DNA of 64,000 nt, taken from contig JAPFQT010000084.1 of assembly GCA_027627225.1 (NCBI GenBank), positions 722,501 to 786,500 of the forward strand, in the 5' to 3' direction. The position numbers and the translations under genes are program-made. This document shows positions 54,740 through 64,000 of this stretch, in pieces (positions within the stretch are counted from its first letter, which is position 1; each line of letters opens with the position of its first letter). This stretch comes from Congeria kusceri. Lineage: Eukaryota > Mollusca > Bivalvia > Myida > Dreissenidae. Under the pieces are notes generated by a model. It had not been told where the DNA came from. It saw nothing but the letters and a program-made list of their open reading frames with translations, and did not search any database.

Positions 54740-56740
54740 ATATTTGTGTTTTTTGTTTGTTATGTCTTTATTGTTCTTTATAATGTTAAAATCCCTTTTT
54801 TCTTTGATGGTGTTGTTATTTTATGTTTGTTATAAAGTACAATTCAGTAATTCTTGAAATTGTTATTGTTTTAAATTGTTACATGACAATATGTGAAAGC
54901 AACAAAATCAGTCAATCCAGCCAGGGCCTCCCAGAGCACCTGCCAAACGGCAGCCAATCAGAATTCACGAATGCATAGGAAACGCTGATGTGAGTCAGAC
55001 ATACGTAGGTCATGTTGATGTTATTGTTATTATTCAGTTCATGTATTGTTTTTGTTCAAATAAGGTTATATTTTCATGTAAACATTGATTTTACTACAAA
55101 GTGGCAACTAAGTCAGTTTCATTCAGTTGAAATTAACGCGAATGCGTTGGTTTAAAAATTAAGGCGGCCGAAACCGAAGGAAATGTGGCTAATTATTTTA
55201 TTTTTTTCTCCTACTCTTTTCTATTGGCACTATGTAATGGCTTATTAAAACAAGTAAATAAGTGCAGATTAAAGACAATTTAAAGTTTTAATAACAATGA
55301 ACGCATTCCTATTTATAAAATTCTAAATATAGATTTATTAATCACAAACGGTCATTTATGGATGTTCATAATTAACATAAGTGCCTTGAAATTGATACAC
55401 CATCAGCATTAAAGTACTCCTATTTATAGAATTTAAATTTTCGTTATTCATGTTTTTATGAATGTTAAAAACAGGAATTATTTGCAATAAATCAACAATA
55501 ATTTTTGGAAAGGAAAATCAACACTTGTCAATGCAACTGGCATTTTTGTTTGTTTCCAAAGGACTTATATTGACTCATATTTTCTTCAAAAAATATGGAA
55601 TACTAAATATTACATAAGCAAAAGCATCTACAAAACAAAAGTTTAAGTCAACAAATAGATGATATTTTTAACGGTTCCCAATCGAACATGACTTTTTTTT
55701 CAAAATTTACACAGTATTTCACAATTTGTGTATATCTGATTTATATAATTAAATCTGACAGGAAGAAAGTTACCGGAAATACCGAAATCTCTACCGGGTA
55801 ACTCTTCTTCCACTGTCTTAAAATGTGGATACGTTTAATTTTAAGCTGCTGTCCATGGGATGTAAATCAATACATCGTAATTGTATTAAATAGTTCTTAT
55901 GAATGTTTATGATGTTTATTCGTCCGAAATCTGTTTCTTGTTTACGAAAGGCATTGTTCAAAAGCACTTGGTACAAACGGAATATACTGTAATAAACATG
56001 TTGGTATACCCAAGAGTTATCTCCAGTTATCGCATACAGAAAATAGACGATAGCAAGATACCAAAATGTTAATGATTCAAAGATTTCAATAGTTAGTTTT
56101 TGTATTTTGTTAGGTAACATGTCCATAAAAAACGCTTTCTGCAAAGTGTTATTTTTTATTAACATATTTCTGGACTGCTCCTTAAAACCCCGGACGCGAT
56201 CGTAAAAAAATAGTTAATTTGTTTTTGGCATTAAATCAAAATCGTTGCGGGCCATTAGAAAACGTTGAGGCGCTACCTGAGAAACAAATCATTAATTTTT
56301 TTAGCCTTATGATGTGTGTACCTAGTAGTGATTAATATTATTTTCACTCTATGTTCTTAATGGTTGATTTTTTTTATTTCACTATTTAAACTGGTTCTCT
56401 TGCAACATTTCGTAGTTTTGTAAGCAATTGTATACACACTTCACCGATCAATTACAATTAAGCAATAACTAGAACTTTGTCACATGGGTGACAGCCGGCC
56501 CCGATTGATAGCACGTTTGAAGGTAGGGGTCAGTCAATTTTGAAAGTAATGATAGGAAATGAAAATATATGTACTTTTTAATAAAAATTCAATCCCCATC
56601 TTCACGTACTGTTCAACTACACATTACCCTCTAAAATGAAGACAAGTTTCAAGAAAATCCGTTGGATACTCTTCGAGGAGTTGCATTCAAAAGGAATTTT
56701 CCCTACACATTACATACAGAAAAATAATTAAAGGGCCATA
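54740..56740. other. No gene recognised
   Basis: AT-rich sequence. I looked for a terminal inverted repeat matching the region upstream of 51748 and found none. The 115-codon minus-strand frame (55818-56165) has no recognised domain. Confidence 0.5.
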
Positions 56741-57610
56741 ACTTGCAAATGGAGGAGAAAAATTTAAATCCTCATTTATACTCACAACTTCACGTCCGAT
56801 CTGGCCCATATTCAACTTCAAATGAGACCTTATGGCTATACACAAACAGTGCAAGTCTCTGTCCTCCACGTTGTTCGTGCTCAGGTGAGCTAAAATGTGG
56901 TTGGATGGACAGATGGACGAACAGGGTGATTGCTATAGAGTATCTGCAAAAAATTTGCGGGGCCCTAATTAGTAGTAAAAGGTATCTATGTATGAAGTTG
57001 AATTACAATAGCTCAATTCGTTCTCGAGTAATTAAGCAGAAACCCTTTTTCTACTTTTTGTAACGGTGACCGTGACGGTGACCCCATCCACCCCCTATGT
57101 AATCCCAAGCCAGGTCTGGATATAAGGTATCTATGGATGAAGTTTCATTAAAATATTTCACTTCGTTCTCACGTTAGAGAGCTGAAACCAAAAGTTGACT
57201 ACACCTGAAAATGAAAAATTAACAAAGGGCAATAACTCCAGAATTATTAATTGCAGAGTAACGGTTCTTGTGCACAGCACTTCTCCTCAATAAGATCTAT
57301 CCACCTATGAAGTTTCAAGTTAATATCTCTTATAGTCTAAGAGTTACGCTCCAGACAAAAACCAAGTATGAAAAATTAACAAAGGGCAATAACTCCAGAA
57401 CCATGAAGTGCAGAGTAATGGTTCTTATGCAATGCACTTATCCTTAATGAGATCTATACACCCATGAAGTTTCAAATTAATAGCTGAAACGGTTTTGAAG
57501 TTATGAAATAAAAACATGAAAAATGTGGACGGACGGACAGACGGACGGACATACGGACAGACAGGGTGAGAACTATAGGGCACCCGCAAAAACTTTGCGG
57601 GACCCTAATG
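56741..57610 (+). repeat. Mixed bivalve tandem repeats with (GGAC)n tails
   Basis: 56960-57190 has one and a half units of the TGACCTTGACC family in a diverged form ('gtgaccgtgacggtgacccc'). 57210-57510 has two units with 'attaacaaagggcaataact', 'ccagaa', 'agagtaatggttctt' and 'cacttctcctcaat'. It ends at 57525-57570 with 'gacggacggacagacggacg' and 'gcacccgcaaaaactttgcg'. A shorter tail 'ggttggatggacagatggac' lies at 56900. Confidence 0.8.
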
Positions 57611-59200
57611 ACTTGCTACTGAATTTGGGGTGCTTCTGTGCAAGTGACTCACATGGAATGCATGTGAGCATTTGTTCTATGTCGCATTGTCATTACAGTC
57701 TATATCAATATTTGATCAGCTTAATAAGTTACTGCTAATCTATGCCTCTAGTCTATGCCTTTTGGTCAGCAAAACGTGTAGTTGTACCAATAGAATGAGG
57801 TCCCATGCCATGGCCATATTAGCTAAAGAAACTTCAGCGAACAGTTTATATAGTACTGTCTAGACCTGTTCCCTGAAGCCAATCCCGTTTCTAAAGTCAA
57901 CCAGAGTCGTAACATATTAATGTCACGCTATAAATCCATAATTTTGAAAATTCTGGAGGAAATCACTACATAGACACGCAAGTCAATATAAACTTTTGAC
58001 TTGTGGCGTGTTTTGAGAATCGAAATACCTGAACATAAATCTGATCAGCACACAATGTACGCCGTTGTTGTTTCATCACTTGACTACGAGATTTTCATTT
58101 GGATATTTTCGGATCGACCTTGACCTTTTCGCATGCTCAAATTGTTAACATGGTTTTCGTTTTCTGTAATGCATTATTTTTGTTCAATTTCTAATGTCTG
58201 ACCAGCAAACATATTGTATTAATATTGGTGATAGTGATGTTTAATCTAATATTCTTTTACTAGGTATTAAAATTGTAGTGTGTTCACAAAACAATCACCA
58301 GTGATTTAAAAATCCAGGAAATGTCATTTTTGTTTTAGACTGTGTTTGACAAAAGTTACAGCACATGTTCTGTTACTAAAAATAGATAAAAAGTCACATG
58401 ACCGTGAAATCCAGTGAGATTCTCATTTGACAAATGATTTCCGCCACACTTTAGTAACGAAACAGTAATTGAGAAGTGTTTTAGACCATATTTTTTCATA
58501 AGTATGCTAACTAGATGTAAAAATTATCCATCTATCCAATAATGCTGCCTATTTGGTTCAGTAGTGCATTTAAAAGCCGTCTTTGGCAGTTTTTTGTTAA
58601 CTGTTGATAAACTGTCAAATTCTTCAGACTTGCTGGTAGACTAAACTATGGGGGTTGCTCAATAACTTTTATATCGCGCACAGTCAACAAAAATTTTAAA
58701 AAGCGACATTTTAAGTTATGGAAGCCAGAACTATGGCCGTATAAGATATATTGATGCACAGATACTTGTAACAATGATTTTTTAATGTGCCATATGTATA
58801 TACACTTTAATAAGATTATTTTAGTGGATATACGTATGGAACATTAACTTTCATTGTTACTATTACCATTGTATTGATGTAACTGAAGTAAACTTTAAAC
58901 AGATCCACATCAAATCTATAATCATTAGAGAAATACTATTGTACAATAAGCTTACTCTGATCTTAAGATGTCCAGCAGTATTAAAATCAATCAACATACT
59001 TAGTGAGGAAACTTGGAACAACGCGTTGGAAATGGCACAACTTTTAACAAGGGAGTTGATCTTGTAAGTTTGATTTAGGTTACACAACACCATTCAGCAC
59101 AAATATAAGTCGTGTCAATATCTTGATTGTTTTCTGAAGCATTTATCGTTCCTCATATTCATTATGCTCCCCAGCCATGGATGAACTCCACCGTAACGAT
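57611..59200. other. No gene recognised
   Basis: Unique-looking AT-rich sequence. 'gggggttgctcaataacttt' at 58650 resembles a mariner-type end, but no matching partner was found. Confidence 0.5.
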
Positions 59201-59204
59201 TGAT

Positions 59205-59765
59205 CTAATTTGTTTTGACGTATGTCATGTTATGATTGATCTCAACTGGTATTATTCATCTCCTCTGTAATTATTTATTTCATCAGTTATGATTTATTTC
59301 GCCTATTATGACTGCATGACTTCCTTTTGTATGACTGATATCAGCTGTTATGATCGATCTCCCCTATAGTGACTGGTCTACCCTGTAATAATGTATATAC
59401 CCTGTTATCTCCCATATTACAATTGATCTCACCTGGTATGAATTATCACCTTATGTAATGATTGATCTCACATGTTGTGACTGATCTCACCTGTGGCGAT
59501 TATTCACACCTGTTACAATTGATCTTCCCATTCTATGATTTATCTCACCTGTTATGACTGATCTCCCGAGTTATGATTGATCTCAAATGCTACAAGTTAT
59601 CTCCCCTGATTGATCTCCTCCGTTATGATTGATCTCCCCTGTTATGACTGATCTACCCTGCTATGACTGATCTCCCCTGTTATGATTGATATCACCTGTT
59701 ATGATTATCTCCCCTAATATGATTGATCTCACCTGTTATGTCTGATCTTCCATTTAACCTCTGAA
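59205..59765 (+). repeat. 19- to 20-bp minisatellite, about 28 units
   Basis: The consensus is close to 'tgttatgattgatctcccc', with variants 'gactgatctcacc' and 'gattatctcc'. Units are degenerate at both edges and most regular at 59520-59730. It encodes nothing. Confidence 0.92.
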
Positions 59766-61362
59766 TTAAGTTGTTATGATCGCTTTTCTCTGTTACTTTT
59801 GGTAAGTCCTATTCTTGCCAATCGGCCCCTGGTTCAGCTGTATTGACTTTTATCTCCTTTGATATGGTCGGTCGTGATTTTCCACTCGTGAAGCTTAAAG
59901 CTTGATCTTATAGAATCATTGCAGAAACATACAAACACGCAAAAAAAATTGAATATTCAGAAATGTACAGTATATTATGTAAAGCTATTGATGCAATTTA
60001 TATAATATTTAAATGTGTTATATATTTGTTTACCTCATTTAGATTCCTTTCAGTGTGTTTATGTAACTGTATTGGTCTACATTATATATATTGCGTCTAC
60101 AATAAAGTACTATACTAATTAACGGAGTGATTATCAAGTGTAGAATCGCCATAATTCTTTGCAAAATGATGTGAACGACATATTAGAAAGGCATGAAAGA
60201 CAGACATTTCGTAGAGTTACTAAAATACGATTTCGCCTCGAAGTATAAGTCTTACGCCATATTACAATTCAGTCGCTTGCTGATGTTACTGTTGACGTTC
60301 AAGAAGAGAAATTATATTATTTCATCAAAGCAGCGAACGTACAAAGAAATTTGCTCTGTGTGCAATTGTTAAAAACAATTACCTACGCGTTACTATATTA
60401 ATACAGTTACTATTATAACTCAAAATTGTTTGAAACAGATTAAACTTAGTTCCAAAAAGCACAGTTGATTCAGAATAAAATCACTGTAAAATGTTCGTGT
60501 CTAATGTACATAAATAACTTCGTAAGTTGTTGGTTTAGTTGGTCATTAGATTTCCTCACCCCAATACCGTCTGTCAACTAAGTTCGTTAATGTTGTTGAG
60601 CAGACCATAACTACCAAGTTACTCCCTTTAAACTGCCATAAGATGCAGCTTAAAAGTAAACCTACTTCAATGCCAAAATCATGTATTATTTACCAACAAC
60701 AAGTATCTCGATTTCCTCGTGCTTTGCCAATATGCGTGTAAACTGTCTCCCATTATACATGTATCAGCTGTCAAGAAGTACTGTTATGCATAAAGAAATT
60801 GCCTGAAATAATAATAATGCGTAAAGTTGTAAACAGACGAACAGGTTAACAAACAGTAAGCACTCGGATAGCTCAGACCTCTGCCACCCAAGTAAACAAT
60901 TTAAATTTCCAGTGATGAACGAGGGATTATCAAATTTAATGTAGTTTTTTTTTCATAATTTTAGACATATGATTATTTCATAGAAAAAAGTACATTAAAA
61001 TAAACTGGATATATTGCATCAATTTACAAAATTTAAGTGATTTTACTCTTCTCTGTTAATAATGGAATGCATTTAAAACGAGTCACTATGGGCAACCCGG
61101 AGAACGTCAATTGGCATTCAATGACGTCGTTAACGTCATTTGCTTCAGGGAAGATTTGGCGCCTAGGAAATGGTCTTGTTTCAATATTATTATTTCACTA
61201 TTATTCAATATTTTCTGATATTTCAATTACACTATCTTATCAATGATTCTTGTGTTGGGGTCTCCGTAAATAGGCCTTTCTCATCATAGTCTTGAGGCAA
61301 TATGATAAACAATTACATATACTTGTACAAAGGGCTTTTGGGCGTTTTGAATACCAAGATAA
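59766..61362. other. No gene recognised
   Basis: AT-rich sequence. Short plus-strand frames near 61037 and 61302 lack domain evidence. The right edge (61355-61362) is the left target duplication of the next element. Confidence 0.5.
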
Positions 61363-62321
61363 TAGGGATGGGACCGAATACTGAAATCAATATTCAAATA
61401 TTCATTTTAGGTATTCAAATATATTTGAATATTCGTTTTGTAAATACTACAATATACGGCACCCTGTCCGAATATTTACCTATCCGAAATATGTATACGA
61501 CGTGTACCTAGTTGTTTTACCTTGTTTCAGTTGTTAATGAGCTATATAACTTTGTGAGTGTTAGGCAAATATAAAGAAATGTAAGATATTGTTAAATGTA
61601 TTGTTAATGAATCCGCTAATCGTTCCTTTTATTTCAGAACCATGAAGCGTGTATCTGCTGTGCAGATTACACGTTTCCTGGGTTTTGTCTAATGACCGAT
61701 TAAAGTACTTCCAAGCAGGTGATAGTGGTATGGTTTAATAATAAAGACTCTTGTATAATATACGGTGTTGATATAATGGAGAATAATTTACAAGTGACGT
61801 ATAGTAAGATTGACCAGATCATGCTAATTTTGTTAAAGAAATTGATTAGCTGATAATGGATTCATTTTGATTGGTTTACTTAGAGAGTAACTGTAATTTA
61901 CTGTAAACAAGTTAGATGTCACTTAAGGACAATAAACAACAATGTACGCCTTGTGCAAACTGTGCAACCGTTATCACAACATGGCCCAGTTTTGTTATTT
62001 GTGGATACAATGCGTCATATTCGCGCCTCCTACAAACTGTTAACTCGCGGCCCTTGTACAGACGTGGCCCCACCTGCCAATTATCAATTGTCGTTAATTG
62101 GACATGTTTAGCATGTGCTGTAAAAACGTTACACTGCCCCCACCCACCTGCTAGGCAGGAAATACGACTGCAATTCATGTTAACTTTGCAATGAAACTGG
62201 GAAAAAACATGATTTTTTAAAGAAATGTTCTTCTTTAAATAAATAAGAAAATCGAATATTCATAATCGTTTTTTTTTTATTCTAATATTATCCAATATTA
62301 GAATATTCGGTCCCATCCCTA
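61363..62321. mobile_element. hAT-like non-autonomous element with TAGGGATGGGACCGAATA ends
   Basis: The left end TAGGGATGGGACCGAATA (61363) pairs with TATTCGGTCCCATCCCTA, which ends at 62321; all 18 bases match. Subterminal sequences on both sides are rich in 'gaatattc'. The 8-bp flanks CAAGATAA and CAATAAAA agree at six positions. Interior frames on both strands (61912-62194) are over the same stretch. Neither shows a transposase or BED-finger pattern that I can defend. Confidence 0.82.
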
Positions 62322-62549
62322 CAATAAAAAAATAAAAATAAAAACATTCTGCATTTTAAGTATGTCTGATTACATTACACATTTAGCATATAAACGTGTA
62401 TAATGTTAACATATGAATACATTATTTTACCGATTCAAGAAAGGAAATACCAGTTAGAAATATTTACAATAAGGCTTTGATAGTATTGCAAGCAATACAA
62501 GAGTCCCCTACCGGTGAAAACCCCTGCTAATTAAACATTGTGCAATACT
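62322..62549. other. No gene recognised
   Basis: Short spacer between the hAT-like element and the next tandem array. Confidence 0.5.
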
Positions 62550-63655
62550 GTCAGATCGCCCTTTATATATAGATGTACAAAGTTTCATATTCAAATCCCA
62601 TTGTCACTGCAGTATTAAGTCGTTGTTTTTTCTATTTTAGTAACATCGACCAGACATTCGAGTTACTTTTTGAGTTATTGCAGTACTAAACTGACAGAGG
62701 GCGATCATATAGTCCATTCTGCGTACCAAGTTTCATGATCATATGTTATGTTCTTTGAGAATGAATACAGTATTAAGTTTATTTCTATTTTAAGTAACAG
62801 TCACGTGACCTTTGACCTCTGGTGAAAAATAAAAGGTCGTGCATAATTCTCACATTGCTGTTGCTATGTATACAAAGTTTCATCAAAGTGTCTTCAGTAC
62901 TTTAAGAGTTATCACAGGATCCAGGTTTGGGGGACGGACGGATAGACAGACATACAGACAAAAGACAGAATGACACACAGACAGAAGGCAAACTGATAGT
63001 TCAATCTCTGTACCAAGTTTCATGGTCATATCTTATGTCAATTTCGAATTAATACAGTATTTAGTTTATTTCTATTTTTATTAACAGCCAGTTCAGTACT
63101 CTTTGAGTTATTGCAGGAACCAGGTTTTGGGGACGGACAGACAGACGGATGGACATATATATGGACGAACAGATAGAGAGACACACAGACAGATGGCAAA
63201 CCTATAGTTCAATCTTTGTACCAAGTTTCATTGTCATATCTTAAGTACTTTTCGAATTATAACAGTATTTAGTTTATTTCTATTTTTAGTAACTGTCACT
63301 TGACCTTTGATCTCTGGTGAAAAATAAAAAGTCCTGCATAATCCTCACATTGCCGTTTATATGTATACCAAGTTTCATCAAAATATCTTCAGTACTATTT
63401 GAGTTATAGCAGGATTCAGTTTGTTTTTGTTTATTTATATTTTTAGTAAGTCACGTGACCTTTGACCTCTGGTAAAATAAAATGTCATGCATAATACTCA
63501 CATTGCCGTTCATATGTATACCAAGTTTCATCGAAGTATCTTCAGTACTTTTTGAGTTATCGCATGAACAATATTTTGCAGACGGAATGACTGACGGACG
63601 GACGGAGGGCAAACCTATAGTCCCCTCTGGTGAAACACCGGTTGGGGACTAACTG
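62550..63655 (+). repeat. Tandem repeat array with repeated GGACGGAC tails
   Basis: Four to five units of variable length share 'gtaccaagtttcat.gtcata', 'ttatttctatttttagtaac', 'gtcacgtgacctttgacctc', 'tggtgaaaaataaaa', 'cataattctcacattgccgt' and 'cttcagtactttttgagtta'. Tails of 'ggacggac', 'agacagac' or 'gacggacgg' close individual units at about 62930, 63130 and 63590. The final unit ends 'ccggttggggact'. Confidence 0.88.
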
Positions 63656-64000
63656 GAATTCTCACATGAGTGACGGATATACACCCACAATATGGCCTTG
63701 TCACAAAACTATGGCATCCATTCGAAAGAAATGGACAGAGAATGGTCAACAGTGTATTTGAAAAAAAAAGTCCAATAGGAGCCATAACTCTGTCAACATT
63801 TAGAGGTTTGTAACCAAAGTTAAACTTGATCTGTATTTTATGATGTTACACCTATATACCAAAAATAAGTTAAATATGTGAAGCCTTTCATGAGTTATTG
63901 TCCATGTTTTTCGGGGATTTAAGTCAAGTAGGGGGGCCATAATGGGGTAAAAATTTAGTGGTTTGTAACCAACATCGAACCTGACCTGTATTCTATGTTA
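63656..64000 (+). repeat. Start of another tandem repeat, cut by window edge
   Basis: 'ggagccataactctgtcaac' with 'atttagaggtttgtaaccaa' at 63778-63820 recurs as 'gggccataatggggtaaaaa' with 'tttagtggtttgtaaccaac' at 63934-63975. The unit length is about 155 bp and only about two units are visible. Confidence 0.65.

Noticed and set aside
55818..56165. 115-codon minus-strand open frame
   Set aside because: AT-rich, no domain, no splice context and no repeat relation. Length alone is weak evidence in AT-rich eukaryotic DNA.
58640..58690. Mariner-like terminal sequence 'gggggttgctcaataacttt'
   Set aside because: No inverted partner, TA duplication or transposase was found within a plausible distance.
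1..64000. CRISPR arrays or bacterial operons
   Set aside because: The regular repeats are contiguous tandem arrays without unique spacers, and genes are split by introns. Nothing prokaryotic was seen.

Overview
The window looks like nuclear DNA of a lophotrochozoan, most likely a bivalve mollusc. It is AT-rich and gene-poor, its genes are split by GT-AG introns, and it is dominated by transposons. Many non-coding tandem families have the style common in bivalve genomes: 'agggccataactc' and 'TGACCTTGACC' units ending in (GGAC)n or (CAGA)n tails. No bacterial genes, rRNA, canonical tRNA genes or CRISPR were seen. Most open frames are chance frames or antisense shadows.

Layout. 1-10 kb: high-copy repeats only. 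They include a TTAA-flanked inverted-repeat element with three internal 390-bp repeats (693-1927), a hAT-like element (3512-4825), several copies of a two-hairpin foldback family, and a 23-bp minisatellite (about 6497-7412). 10-14.6 kb: a minus-strand LINE (LINE-1 below) with endonuclease and reverse transcriptase. 19.7-24.7 kb: a plus-strand LINE (LINE-2) split by a nested minus-strand LINE fragment. 25.9-30.8 kb: an almost complete minus-strand LINE (LINE-3) with ORF1 and ORF2. 30.9-31.3 kb: a 396-bp miniature LTR retrotransposon whose LTRs carry a tRNA-like RNA polymerase III promoter. 32.4-37.3 kb: the one clearly intact host gene, a three-exon B-box/coiled-coil/NHL (TRIM-like) protein on the minus strand. 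38-48.8 kb: repeats, SINEs and hAT-like elements, with two phase-compatible exons of a cysteine-rich, probably secreted protein (minus strand). 51.7-54.7 kb: a decayed, intron-containing pogo/Tigger-type transposase gene with a C-terminal PHD-like finger. A 52-bp x 11 array has grown across the codons of its second catalytic aspartate. 55-64 kb: mostly non-coding, with a 19-20-bp minisatellite, another hAT-like element and tandem molluscan repeats.

Most notable observations. (1) The miniature LTR element with a tRNA-like module in its LTR has intact TG..CA ends, 98.6% LTR identity, a lysine-tRNA-type primer-binding site, a polypurine tract and a 4-bp target duplication. (2) Two different LINE families have ORF1 and ORF2 in the same frame, separated by one TAG, with no ATG before the endonuclease core; this suggests stop-codon readthrough. 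(3) All four LINE 3' ends end in AATAAA followed by short tandem repeats. (4) The transposase catalytic motif has become a minisatellite. All calls come from reading the sequence by eye; no database search or alignment program was used.
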